A stretch of 64,000 bases of DNA from the NCBI RefSeq assembly GCF_900129785.1, contig NZ_FSRC01000002.1:1054001-1118000 (forward strand), read 5' to 3'. This document shows positions 27,245-35,508 of this stretch, one piece after another. The stretch comes from Algoriphagus halophilus. Lineage in GTDB: Bacteria > Bacteroidota > Bacteroidia > Cytophagales > Cyclobacteriaceae. Every line of letters starts with the position of its first letter. Position 1 is the first letter of the stretch. A program made the translations under genes and the position numbers. The notes below the pieces were generated by a model. It had not been told where the DNA came from and searched no databases. It worked only from the letters and a program-made list of their open reading frames with translations.

Positions 27245-27341
27245 AAAAATTATGGTTGCCTGGAAGATTCTGATTTCTGGATAATCAGTAATTGTGGATC
27301 AAGCCCATGTCTTGTGGTGGAATTACCCAAGAAATAATACC

Positions 27342-27490
27342 AAAAAAAAGAAAAGGCTCCTTTTCACTGGAGCCTTTTATGACAATGACGATAGGTATCA
27401 ACTAAACTAAGAAAAGCCTTACTCTCCGTGTGAGCTGCAAGACAAGTCCGTGTCATCGCACTCTTAAATACTGATTTAGTTACACAAGGT
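27342..27490 (-). ncRNA. Candidate small structured RNA ending in a strong minus-strand terminator
   Basis: On the minus strand a 10-bp stem (27351-27360 with 27369-27378, GGCTCC core) runs into an uninterrupted stretch of eight T (complement of 27342-27349). It cannot serve the downstream M1 gene well, because on the plus strand only four T follow. Upstream on the minus strand a 7-bp pairing (27400-27406 with 27475-27481) encloses a small hairpin (27441-27444 with 27451-27454) and a repeated TCCGTGT (27425-27431, 27447-27453). A 30-codon reading frame (27364-27456) could be the product instead. The 5' end is not defined. No known RNA family was recognised. Confidence 0.4.
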
Positions 27491-27575
27491 TCCCCCTTTA
27501 TGATTTTTTATGATTTTAGGCCTAAAACCCCTCCAATCGGGCATTTTTCAGGATAAATGAAATTTTAGGAAGTGC

Positions 27576-28253
27576 TTATTTTTGTTCACTACTGAAACAT
27601 TGTACGCTTATGAAATTGGGCATATCATAGAAGGTGTCATCTCCGTAATAAGCTGCTGCACATCCCAAATATTGATAGCAGGTACTGATGATATTGTTTT
27701 TATGACTTCTGGAATTCATCCATAGAATCAATACTGATCTTGCGAAAGAAATATAGGTATGGGGAACGATTTCTTCTCGTTTTGAACGGGTTACATAGGT
27801 GAATATACCACTGGGACCAGGAGGGTTCACTTTTCTCCCATATTCATATTGGAGTCCATTGCTTGAGCTGATATTTTCTGCATAACAATAAGGGTCTAGC
27901 CCTTCCAGTTTCAGACGATCCGTTAGCAACTTTTTGCCTGGCACTTTGCTGTAGTGAGAGTAGAAATCATAGGCAACCATGTCATCTGCATGGTCTTTGG
28001 CAACTTTTTCTGCAGCAGGAAGATGTTTAAACAGGGGAAGCCTTCTTTTTTGACGCATTTCATTGGTGACATAAAAGATGGCTGCATGTAATAAAGGTCG
28101 ATCGATGTTCTGAAAATCGATGGGCTTATAAATCGCCTCTAATTGAAAGAACTCCTGTACTGAATATTTTTCGTAGTCTTTTTCCGACCAATTTTGGGCA
28201 GATAATCGGAAACAGCTACCAAGAAATAGGATGATGAAAAGAAAGCGAAACAA
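27576..28253 (-). CDS. Secreted CAP-domain (SCP/PR-1-like) protein
   Basis: A 225-aa protein with a hydrophobic N-terminal signal (FLFIILFLGSCFRLSAQ). The CAP domain has AAIFYVTNEMRQKRRLPLF, the first conserved His in KVAKDHADDMVAYDFYSHYS, the YCAENIS motif (~residue 110) and a C-terminal ILWMNSRSHKNNIIS segment with its conserved His. Bacterial CAP proteins are extracellular; their activity is not settled. The start is a TTG, chosen because the signal peptide begins there and no ATG is close. It reads the same way as the DUF6702 gene upstream. Confidence 0.82.
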   Translation of the reverse strand: MFRFLFIILFLGSCFRLSAQNWSEKDYEKYSVQEFFQLEAIYKPIDFQNIDRPLLHAAIFYVTNEMRQKRRLPLFKHLPAAEKVAKDHADDMVAYDFYSHYSKVPGKKLLTDRLKLEGLDPYCYAENISSSNGLQYEYGRKVNPPGPSGIFTYVTRSKREEIVPHTYISFARSVLILWMNSRSHKNNIISTCYQYLGCAAAYYGDDTFYDMPNFISVQCFSSEQK

Positions 28254-28324
28254 GGGAATAGTTTAATTTGACTTCTTCTCTTTTGACGAAAAAAATGCCA
28301 AAATAGTATTCCGAAAAATTTCTT

Positions 28325-28816
28325 TTAAAACTCCAAGCTTTCAGATTCATGCCCTTTTCTCAAGAGCATACTTTTAGGACTGTTTCCTTTGACATACACA
28401 TGCACAATGTTTTGCTGGGCTTCGTGCTCAGTTAGCAAAATTGAATTTTGGACTTTGATGGAATGGTCAAAGCTAGTGCTGGCAGATTCTATATAAAACC
28501 AAATGGCCTCTTCTTCCACTTCATATCCGAGAATATTCAAAGAAACCGGTTTTCCATCTACCCAGATTTTATTGTGATCTAATAGATATGCATTGACTTG
28601 TTTGTTGAACTGATCTTTGTCCGCAGGATTTAAAACATCGATGTTAGCATCGTGAAATTCCTCTAATGAGATTTCCAGATCATCCCAAAATATTTTTTGT
28701 GCGATTTCTAATTTTTGGCTGTTTTCATTGTATCTGATCTCCGTGAGACTTAAGAAGAATGGGTGGGAAAATGCCAACCATCCCCAAGAAATCAGACATA
28801 TATAAAGATGATGCAT
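28325..28816 (-). CDS. DUF6702 family exported protein
   Basis: A 163-aa protein with a signal peptide (MHHLYICLISWGWLAFSHPF). The mature part starts with FFLSLTEIRYNENSQKLEIA and contains KIFWDDLEISLEEFH and a C-terminal beta-rich half. This matches DUF6702, a Bacteroidota family usually found beside HupE/UreJ-like membrane proteins and M1 peptidases, exactly as here. Function unknown. It is divergent from the HupE-like gene with 83 nt between starts. Confidence 0.75.
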   Translation of the reverse strand: MHHLYICLISWGWLAFSHPFFLSLTEIRYNENSQKLEIAQKIFWDDLEISLEEFHDANIDVLNPADKDQFNKQVNAYLLDHNKIWVDGKPVSLNILGYEVEEEAIWFYIESASTSFDHSIKVQNSILLTEHEAQQNIVHVYVKGNSPKSMLLRKGHESESLEF

Positions 28817-28899
28817 TTGGTAAGAGTCTTTTGTCTTTTGTGGGAATAATCCTGTATAATTGCCGCTAATTTACTTCATGAGAAGTAGTTCTACCCTAT

Positions 28900-29481
28900 A
28901 TGAGTTCCTTTCAATTGTATTTTCGCCTGGGTGTTCAACATATTTTGGACATACAAGGTTACGATCATATTTTATTTGTCTTAGCACTCTGTGCTGTTTT
29001 TATACCAAGGGATTGGAGAAAGATCATCGTGTTGGTGACCGCCTTTACGATTGGACATTCCATTACACTTGCTTTGGCCACTTTCAAAGTCATCCAAGTC
29101 AATACGGAATTGATTGAGTTTTTGATTCCTGTGACCATTGCAATCACTGCTTTTATCAGTCTTTTACGGCCTAAACCTGCCTCTGGAAAGGGAGTAAGCA
29201 TCAATTACATTTTTGCTTTATTCTTTGGTCTTATTCATGGCCTTGGTTTTTCCAACTACCTAAGAAATCTTTTAGGGCAAGAGATGTCTATTTGGCAACC
29301 CTTATTGGCTTTCAATTTAGGCTTGGAATTAGGACAAATTGTAATCGTGGGGGCCTACCTGCTAGCCACCTCCATTTTAGTGGGATTGGTTGGTGTAAGT
29401 AGGAAAGAATGGACCTTGATCGTATCCTCCTTTGTGTTTGGGATATCCCTGATGTTAATGTTAGAAATGAAATTTTGGTAA
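28900..29481 (+). CDS. HupE/UreJ-like integral membrane protein
   Basis: A 193-aa protein with about six hydrophobic helices. The N-terminal FRLGVQHILDIQGYDHILFV carries the His/Asp residues typical of HupE/UreJ_2 proteins, and FALFFGLIHGLGFSNYLRNL contains the second conserved His motif. The classical family is linked to nickel or cobalt uptake for hydrogenase or urease, but no such enzyme is nearby, so the cargo here is open. The ATG at 28900 is divergent from DUF6702. The M1 peptidase gene follows after 19 nt and is probably co-transcribed. Confidence 0.8.
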   Translation: MSSFQLYFRLGVQHILDIQGYDHILFVLALCAVFIPRDWRKIIVLVTAFTIGHSITLALATFKVIQVNTELIEFLIPVTIAITAFISLLRPKPASGKGVSINYIFALFFGLIHGLGFSNYLRNLLGQEMSIWQPLLAFNLGLELGQIVIVGAYLLATSILVGLVGVSRKEWTLIVSSFVFGISLMLMLEMKFW

Positions 29482-29500
29482 TAAATCACCTTATAGTTAT

Positions 29501-31831
29501 ATGAAGAAAATCGGATTAATCGCTTCTTTGGCATTATTGAGTGTTGCAGGAGTTTTTGCACAACAACGATCTGAGCAAAACCATGCAGAACGATTTGAGC
29601 AGTTGGGGCCTATGCTTCGGACACCAAATGTTTACAGAACAGCCTCAGGAGCTCCTGGCCATATGTACTGGCAGCAACAGGCAAATTATGTGATCAATGT
29701 TGAACTGGATGATGAAAACCAATCCATCAAAGGTTCAGAAAAAGTAACCTATATCAATAATTCTCCTGATCAATTGACCTACTTATGGGTTCAGCTGGAG
29801 GAAAACCAACGTGGCGCAGATTCCAGCACACCAAAAGTCGCTGAGAGTTCTATCAACAACAGAATGACTCTTAGAACTCTTGAAGGCATCATCTGGGCAA
29901 ATGAGGACTTTGGATATAAAGTTTTGGAAGTAACGGATGCCAAAGGAAATCCATTGCCAGTGACTGTGAACAATACCATGATGCGAATTGATTTGCCAAC
30001 GCCATTGAAGGCAGGTGATTCATTTACCTTTGGAGTGGAATGGTCTTTCAATATCACCAATCGAGTAGGGTATATTTCAGGTCGTCCAGGATATGAATAT
30101 TTTGAAGAGGATGGAAATTATCTCTACACCATGGCTGAGTGGTTCCCAAGAATGGCGGTTTACTCTGATTTTGAAGGATGGCAAAACAAGCAATTTTTGG
30201 GTAGAGGCGAGTTCGCTTTGGTTTTTGGTAACTACGAAGTAAATATCACGGTACCTGCTGATCATATGGTGGGTGCGACAGGAGTCTTACAAAACCCAAA
30301 TCAAGTGCTTTCATCAACAGAGTTGGAGCGTTGGAACAGAGCGAAGCAAACTTATGATGCTCCAGTGGTAATCAGAACACAGGAGGAAGCTACGGAACTA
30401 GAGAAAGGAAAAGCTACTGCCAAGAAAACCTGGAAATTCAAGGCCGAAAATGTGAGGGATTTTGCTTGGACCTCTTCTAGAAAATTCATCTGGGATGCAA
30501 TGGCTGTGAAGCAAGGCGGCAAAGATGTGATGGCGATGTCTTATTATGGCAAAGAAGCAAATCCACTTTGGGGTCAGTATTCTACCAGAGTAGTTGCCCA
30601 TACAATCAAGTCTTATTCAAGTCATACTTTTGATTACCCTTATCCAACTGCCATCTCTGTGGAGGCTGCCAATGGAATGGAATATCCAATGATCTGTTTC
30701 AATTACGGTCGTCCTGATGCTGATGGTACCTATTCTGAAGCGGTGAAAAACGGAATGATCGGGGTAATTATCCACGAAGTTGGTCACAATTTCTTCCCGA
30801 TGATTGTTAATTCTGATGAGCGTCAGTGGACTTGGATGGATGAAGGCTTGAATACCTTCATGCAATACATGGCGGAGCAGGAATGGGATAGGAATTTCCC
30901 TTCTAGAAGAGGCCCTGCACATAAGATTGTTCCTTATATGAGAAGCCCAAAAAATACCTTGGAGCCCATCATGACCAATTCTGAAAATATCGTTCAATTT
31001 GGTCCAAATGCTTACGCAAAGCCAGCTACTGCGCTGAATATATTGAGAGAGACCGTGATGGGTCGTGAGTTGTTTGATTATGCTTTCAAAGAATACGCAA
31101 GAAGGTGGATGTTTAAGCACCCTACTCCTGATGATTTATTCAGAACTTTGGAAGATGCTTCTGCAGTTGATTTGGATTGGTTCTGGAGAGGTTGGTTCTA
31201 TGGAACAGAGCCTGTGGATATTGCAATTGAAAATGTAGCTTGGTTTAAATTGGATCAGCGAACTCCTGCAGAGAAAGCTGCCGATGCCAAAGCAGCAGCT
31301 GAGTATGATGAGACCAATGTGTCTAGAACTGCCAACATGAAGGATGTTCCTCAAACTGTGATAGAAGCTGATCCAGAGACACGTGATTTCTACACCACCT
31401 ACAATCCATTTACGGTTACTCCTGCTGAGGAGGAAGCCTATGAAAGCTTCATGGCGAGCTTATCTCCAAAAGAAAAAGAGTTGTTGAATTCAAATATGAA
31501 TTTCTATGAACTCAACTTCAAAAATGTGGGTGGATTGGTAATGCCGATAATTTTGGAGTGGCAATACACTGATGGAACTTCTGAAATCGAACGGATCCCT
31601 GCAGAGATCTGGAGAATGAATGAAACCGAAGTAACAAAAGTTTTTGCCAAGAAAAAGGAAGTAAAACAGATCGTTTTGGATCCTTTAAGAGAGACAGCGG
31701 ATATTGATGAGTCCAATAATTACTGGCCAAGACAATACCAGCCTACGCGTTTCGAATTGTTCAAAGGTTCAGGAGCTGTAAGAGGAACTTCTACAGGAAG
31801 CAACCCAATGAAAAGAGCAAAAAATAATTAA
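29501..31831 (+). CDS. Secreted M1-family metallopeptidase, long form
   Basis: A 776-aa protein with a signal peptide (LIASLALLSVAGVFAQ). The M1 core has GMEYPMICF and the zinc site HEVGHNFFP (first His ~residue 425), then the glutamate ligand in WMDEGLN 18 residues further. A later region (~580-690) holds an Ala/Glu-rich linker and PAEEEAYESFMASLSPKEKE. The tail (GSGAVRGTSTGSNPMKRAKN) is basic. It is likely periplasmic or outer-membrane associated. It lies 19 nt after the HupE-like gene and is followed by a terminator. Confidence 0.9.
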   Translation: MKKIGLIASLALLSVAGVFAQQRSEQNHAERFEQLGPMLRTPNVYRTASGAPGHMYWQQQANYVINVELDDENQSIKGSEKVTYINNSPDQLTYLWVQLEENQRGADSSTPKVAESSINNRMTLRTLEGIIWANEDFGYKVLEVTDAKGNPLPVTVNNTMMRIDLPTPLKAGDSFTFGVEWSFNITNRVGYISGRPGYEYFEEDGNYLYTMAEWFPRMAVYSDFEGWQNKQFLGRGEFALVFGNYEVNITVPADHMVGATGVLQNPNQVLSSTELERWNRAKQTYDAPVVIRTQEEATELEKGKATAKKTWKFKAENVRDFAWTSSRKFIWDAMAVKQGGKDVMAMSYYGKEANPLWGQYSTRVVAHTIKSYSSHTFDYPYPTAISVEAANGMEYPMICFNYGRPDADGTYSEAVKNGMIGVIIHEVGHNFFPMIVNSDERQWTWMDEGLNTFMQYMAEQEWDRNFPSRRGPAHKIVPYMRSPKNTLEPIMTNSENIVQFGPNAYAKPATALNILRETVMGRELFDYAFKEYARRWMFKHPTPDDLFRTLEDASAVDLDWFWRGWFYGTEPVDIAIENVAWFKLDQRTPAEKAADAKAAAEYDETNVSRTANMKDVPQTVIEADPETRDFYTTYNPFTVTPAEEEAYESFMASLSPKEKELLNSNMNFYELNFKNVGGLVMPIILEWQYTDGTSEIERIPAEIWRMNETEVTKVFAKKKEVKQIVLDPLRETADIDESNNYWPRQYQPTRFELFKGSGAVRGTSTGSNPMKRAKNN

Positions 31832-31850
31832 GAATTAGTATAGATATAAG

Positions 31851-31877
31851 AAAAGCCGGCGAGAGTCGGCTTTTTTT
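31851..31877 (+). terminator. Intrinsic terminator
   Basis: The stem GCCGG/TCGGC, with one G-T pair and flanking A-T pairs, has a 6-nt loop (31860-31865) followed by seven T. It ends the HupE-like/M1 unit. Confidence 0.85.
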
Positions 31878-31898
31878 GTTTTTGTTTTTGGACTTTAG

Positions 31899-31964
31899 CC
31901 GCAAAGACCGCTAAGAGATTGCAGAGGAAAATTACAGCTCTTCGAGTTTTGTAGCCTCGAAGCT
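31899..31964. repeat. Degenerate GCAAAG-type intergenic repeat followed by a hairpin
   Basis: Three successive units of about 11 nt begin GCAAAG, GCTAAG and GCAGAG (31900-31930). This resembles the widespread GCAAAG-type intergenic repeats of Bacteroidota. Directly after, CTTCGAG (31940-31946) pairs with CTCGAAG (31956-31962). The rest of the gap 31832-32217 holds a terminator, this repeat and a 39-nt repeat at 32060, and no gene. Confidence 0.45.
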
Positions 31965-32059
31965 AAATCCTGAGATTTATTATTTTCAATAGGGATATAA
32001 TTATAGACCTAATTCTTCATTTATCTAAACTGATCGGATTAGAAATCCTATAATATAGG

Positions 32060-32098
32060 TTCAGGATTGTATCCACGAAAGTAATCGAGACCTGGACA
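32060..32098. repeat. Direct repeat copy 1 (hairpin-forming, 39 nt)
   Basis: It matches 32995-33033 at 34 of 39 positions. Both copies start TTCAGGATTG and contain TAATCGAGACCTG. The ends TTCAGG and CCTGGA can pair, and one copy-specific difference (A to G) keeps the pair as G-U, as expected for a conserved RNA or DNA hairpin. An inner GGAT/ATCC pairing is kept too. It is preceded by a 13-nt palindrome, CCTATAATATAGG (32047-32059). Confidence 0.65.
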
Positions 32099-32217
32099 GC
32101 AACTTTATCAAGTTTTTGATTTTCAAGGTATCCTTCAATCCCTAATTTTTGGAGAGCCCTTTGCATTTATAAATGAGACTAATTGATTTCTAAATTTTAA
32201 AACCCTTAAAAAAGGAA

Positions 32218-32979
32218 ATGGAAAAGCTTCAAGCTCGAATTTTGTTTTTACTTTTATTTCTCACATTACCTCATTTGGTCAAATCCCAATTTAGGCTCAG
32301 TTTGGAGTCTGGGGCTGCTTTTTCGCAGTATAATGACGTTAGGGTTCCAAATGGAGAATCAAATTCCGGGACACTATTTTCCCTTCAGGATGATTTCAAT
32401 CCTATGACTACTGCTTTTTTCAGACTGGAAATGAGCTATCTGATTAAAGGTAAACATACAGTCGAATTGACGGCAGCTCCCTTACAGATTGGGTATCAGG
32501 ATTCACAACTTGAGGAAATAAATTTCGCTGGATCACTATTTTCAGGAGAAGGAATTGATGGTTCTTATCAATTTAATACCTATCGGGCCAGCTATAGATA
32601 TCGCTTAGTGGGCAATAATCAATGGATCTTGGATTTGGGAGCTACTATTTTGGCTAGGGACGCTCGAATAGCACTTGAGCAAGGTGAGTTGCAGGCTGAG
32701 GATACGGATTTGGGCTTTGTGCCATTACTCAGCTTCAATTTGAATTATACTCCAAAAAATAAACTCTCGCTAGTTTTAAAAGGTGATGCTTTGGTAGGCC
32801 CTCAAGGGAGGGCTGAGGATATTTTTGCAGGGATAAACTACCCGATTGGAACAAAGGGCCTACAACTTAAAGCTGGCTATCGTCTAATAGAAGGAGGAGC
32901 CGACGTGGATCAAGTATATAATTTTGCCTACATTCATTTTGCCAGTCTAGGATTGATGTATGATTTTTCTTTCAAATAG
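32218..32979 (+). CDS. Predicted outer-membrane beta-barrel protein (253 aa)
   Basis: A signal peptide (ILFLLLFLTLPHLVKSQ) leads into FRLSLESGAAFSQYNDV and a series of amphipathic strands with aromatic ends, such as ASYRYRLVGNNQWILDLGAT, LSFNLNYTPKNKLSLVLKGD and LQLKAGYRLIEGG. The protein ends LGLMYDFSFK with a near-terminal phenylalanine. This fits a small 8-10-strand outer-membrane barrel. No named family is recognised and the function is unknown. It is flanked by the two copies of a 39-nt direct repeat and has an AAGG Shine-Dalgarno-like stretch 5 nt before the ATG. Confidence 0.6.
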   Translation: MEKLQARILFLLLFLTLPHLVKSQFRLSLESGAAFSQYNDVRVPNGESNSGTLFSLQDDFNPMTTAFFRLEMSYLIKGKHTVELTAAPLQIGYQDSQLEEINFAGSLFSGEGIDGSYQFNTYRASYRYRLVGNNQWILDLGATILARDARIALEQGELQAEDTDLGFVPLLSFNLNYTPKNKLSLVLKGDALVGPQGRAEDIFAGINYPIGTKGLQLKAGYRLIEGGADVDQVYNFAYIHFASLGLMYDFSFK

Positions 32980-32994
32980 AAACTATGGTATAAG

Positions 32995-33033
32995 TTCAGG
33001 ATTGCATCCAGGATATTAATCGAGACCTGAACA
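32995..33033. repeat. Direct repeat copy 2 (hairpin-forming, 39 nt)
   Basis: Second copy of the 32060-32098 element, in the same orientation and 935 bp away. Here the terminal TTCAGG / CCTGAA pairing is perfect. It begins 16 nt after the stop of the outer-membrane protein gene and could act as that gene's 3' structure. No T run follows, so a simple terminator is unlikely. Confidence 0.65.
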
Positions 33034-33168
33034 AAGCGGGCTTTATCCCTAAGTAGTTTCTTTCCGAATCCACTTTTTCTTAAAATCTCCTTAGGAATGG
33101 AAGTACAGGATAATTTCTTTGTTCAAAAAGGTTATTTTGAGCAATCAAAACCCAAAACCTATCATGTC

Positions 33169-33948
33169 ATGAATCGAAAGAATTTCATTTTCACCCTATG
33201 TATCGTGTTTTCATTTTTTTTGAGTAGTTCTCTATTTGCTCAAAAAAGAGATATCTATGAATTAATTACCTACCATATCGAATCGGCAGACCAAGAAGCG
33301 ATGTTGGATGCTTATTTGGAAAATGCCTTTATTCCAGCGGCCCACAGACATGGAGTATCCAATGTTGGAGTGTTCAAACCTATAGCTTCCCAGCCTGATG
33401 CTGGTCAAAAAGTATATGTATTTATTCCCTTTAAATCTTTGAGTGAGTTTGAGGCATTTGAGGGGAAACTGCTGAAAGACCAAAAATATCTTTCAGATGG
33501 TGATGCCTATATCAATGCGGCATTTGATAATCCACCTTACAAAAGAATGGAAACTTCCATCATGAAGGCTATGACAGAACATCCAAAGTATGCTCCTTCT
33601 AAATTAACCAATTCAAAGAAAGATAGAATTTATGAATTGAGAAGTTATGAAGGACCTACAGAGAGATTGTATCGTCAGAAAGTGAAGATGTTCAATTCAG
33701 GAGAGATGGAGATATTTGACCGATTAAACTGTAGCCCTGTTTTCTATGCTGAGACGATTGCTGGTGCGAATATGCCCAATTTGATGTATATGACCACCCA
33801 TGAGAATATGGATGTCAGAAATGAGCATTGGAAGCAATTTGGAGTGGATCCAAAATGGGTTGAAATGAGAGATATTGAAGAATACAAAAACACGGTTTCC
33901 CGAAACGATACCCGATTGCTATACCCTACAGATTATTCAGATTTATAA
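33169..33948 (+). CDS. Secreted NIPSNAP-family protein
   Basis: A 259-aa protein from the ATG at 33169, with a clear signal peptide (NFIFTLCIVFSFFLSSSLFA); an in-frame ATG at 33097 would bury the signal and is rejected. Two ferredoxin-like dimeric alpha-beta barrel units follow: one starts DIYELITYHIESADQEAMLD, the second DRIYELRSYEGPTERLYRQK, matching the NIPSNAP repeat. NIPSNAP proteins in Bacteroidota are exported and of unknown activity. A long-loop hairpin with a T run follows at 33975-34056. Confidence 0.85.
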   Translation: MNRKNFIFTLCIVFSFFLSSSLFAQKRDIYELITYHIESADQEAMLDAYLENAFIPAAHRHGVSNVGVFKPIASQPDAGQKVYVFIPFKSLSEFEAFEGKLLKDQKYLSDGDAYINAAFDNPPYKRMETSIMKAMTEHPKYAPSKLTNSKKDRIYELRSYEGPTERLYRQKVKMFNSGEMEIFDRLNCSPVFYAETIAGANMPNLMYMTTHENMDVRNEHWKQFGVDPKWVEMRDIEEYKNTVSRNDTRLLYPTDYSDL

Positions 33949-33974
33949 ATAATTCTTAATTATATCAGGCTTTC

Positions 33975-34056
33975 GAGGCTGTTTCAAAGATTTTCTATTT
34001 TCACCTTTCGACTCAGTTCAAGGTGTCATCTTAAATTATTGAAACAGCCTCTTTTT
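33975..34056 (+). terminator. Long-loop intrinsic terminator
   Basis: A perfect 13-bp stem (GAGGCTGTTTCAA at 33975-33987 with its complement at 34039-34051) encloses 51 nt and is followed by five T. The large loop makes it less certain than the short-loop terminators. The T run reaches the stop of the M20 gene on the other strand. Confidence 0.6.
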
Positions 34057-35179
34057 ATTGATTGATCTTTCTGGCAATGGCCTCAAAAAGCTTCACACCA
34101 GTTTCAATTAGCTCATCTGGAAAATCATAGGTAGGTTCATGGAGTTGTGGACAGTTTTCACCGGAACCCAATCCAAATAGGTAGGCAGGACCAGACTGAC
34201 TGAACAATCCAAAATCCTCGGACCATCGGAATGGTTCTGGTTTGTCGTAAATGTCGAACCCTAACTCCTTCATGGTAGACTCTGCGATAGTTGCTGCTTC
34301 TGGATCATTCTGGGATACAGCAAATTCCTCTCTATAAGAAATCTCAAATATCAGCTTTTCACTTTCCGAAATACTTTTCACTTTCTCCTCAATTCGTTGG
34401 ATTAAGATGTCTAATTCTTCCTGATCAAATGCTCTGATGGTCAAACTTAAGTATCCTCGCCCTGCACTGGTGCCAAATGCCAAGCTTCCAATCTCTGCAT
34501 GGATGACAGTCACTAAGGCAAATCCGTTTAATTTCTCAGGGAGCTGAGGAAGTGTTTGAATGAGTTGCGCAATGGCATTGGCAGGATTTATTCCGGCTTC
34601 AGGATGAGCTGCATGGGATGTTTTTCCAGTTAATGTGATGGTCATGCCGATACTTCCTGCAGCGAATGTATCTTTTCGAATAACCAATTGATGTAAAGGA
34701 AAACCTGGAAGGTTGTGTAGGGCAAATGCAAAATCAGGTTTGATTCTTTGAAATTTAGGATCCTCCAAAATTCTTCTAGCTCCTTCTCCGGTTTCTTCAG
34801 CAGGTTGGAATAATAACACCAATTCTCCTTTTTCAGGTCTTTGCCCAGCTAATTTTTCACCCAATCCGCAGATAATCGCCATATGACCATCATGACCACA
34901 AAGATGTCCTTTCCCGTCTATCTTACTTTTATAGCTTGGATTTCCAGATTCCTGAATGGGAAGTGCATCCAATTCAGCTCGAAATAACGTTCGCGGGCCA
35001 GCAGTTTTCCCTTTAAAAATAAATGCAAGACCAAACCCTCCCAAGTTTTCTATCACTTCATCTGGTCCCATTTTAGAGAAAAAACTAAGGATTTTAGAAG
35101 CGGTATTTCCCTCTTCACCGGCGATTTCTGGTGTTTGATGTAGTTCTTGTCGTAATTGAATGAGTTGGTTTAAAATCAT
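34055..35179 (-). CDS. M20-family amidohydrolase/peptidase (N-acyl-amino-acid hydrolase type)
   Basis: A 374-aa protein from the ATG at 35179 (MILNQLIQLRQELHQTPEIA); the frame extends 17 codons upstream, but this start gives the family N-terminus. Metal and catalytic motifs of the M20D group are GHLCGHDGHMAIICGLGEKL (~residue 90), QPAEETGEGARRIL (~123) and ALHNLPGFPL (~155). A dimerisation domain (~170-285) follows, then HEPTYDFPDELIETG near the end. It should remove acyl or similar groups from amino acids in the cytoplasm. Stands alone on its strand. Confidence 0.9.
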   Translation of the reverse strand: MILNQLIQLRQELHQTPEIAGEEGNTASKILSFFSKMGPDEVIENLGGFGLAFIFKGKTAGPRTLFRAELDALPIQESGNPSYKSKIDGKGHLCGHDGHMAIICGLGEKLAGQRPEKGELVLLFQPAEETGEGARRILEDPKFQRIKPDFAFALHNLPGFPLHQLVIRKDTFAAGSIGMTITLTGKTSHAAHPEAGINPANAIAQLIQTLPQLPEKLNGFALVTVIHAEIGSLAFGTSAGRGYLSLTIRAFDQEELDILIQRIEEKVKSISESEKLIFEISYREEFAVSQNDPEAATIAESTMKELGFDIYDKPEPFRWSEDFGLFSQSGPAYLFGLGSGENCPQLHEPTYDFPDELIETGVKLFEAIARKINQ

Positions 35180-35319
35180 TTTTTTGAAAATTTCCACCAA
35201 GGTAAAGACCTGATTTTCTTTTGGAACCATTTTTGACGAAAAAAAATAGCCTAGGATCAGGAACTTTTCAAGATCTGGGGCTATTTTAGAACATCACTTC
35301 AACCCTTAATCTAACTTTT

Positions 35320-35496
35320 ATGAGCGAAGCACAAACTCAAGACTACAACGAGCAGATCAAAGCTTTGGAAGCACAAATCACCGGAGACATGTTTGCAGAC
35401 ATGGAAATCCGTGATCAGATCCACAATTTGAAAATGAAAAGAGATGGCATCAAACCAGAGGGATCTGATTTTGAATGCGTAGGTTGCGGAAGTTAA
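35320..35496 (+). CDS. Small conserved-looking protein with CxxC tail (58 aa)
   Basis: A 58-codon frame opens MSEAQTQDYNEQIKALEAQI and ends SDFECVGCGS. The first ~45 residues form one amphipathic helix rich in Glu, Gln and Lys. The last ten carry a CxxC pair that could bind a metal or be redox active. Its stop is 12 nt before the GTG start of the pseudouridine synthase gene, so the two are probably co-transcribed. Function unknown; a short coding gene is supported by the clean frame, spacing and the Cys motif. Confidence 0.65.
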   Translation: MSEAQTQDYNEQIKALEAQITGDMFADMEIRDQIHNLKMKRDGIKPEGSDFECVGCGS

Positions 35497-35508
35497 TTCC
35501 GAAAAATA

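Noticed and set aside
27364..27456. 30-aa coding gene on the minus strand
   Set aside because: Clean frame but no ribosome-binding site or homology; reported only as part of the candidate small RNA region.
30617..31120. Long minus-strand open frame inside the second M1 peptidase gene
   Set aside because: It lies wholly within a well-supported gene with the zinc-site motif, and its product is rich in His/Ser/Ile typical of antisense translation.
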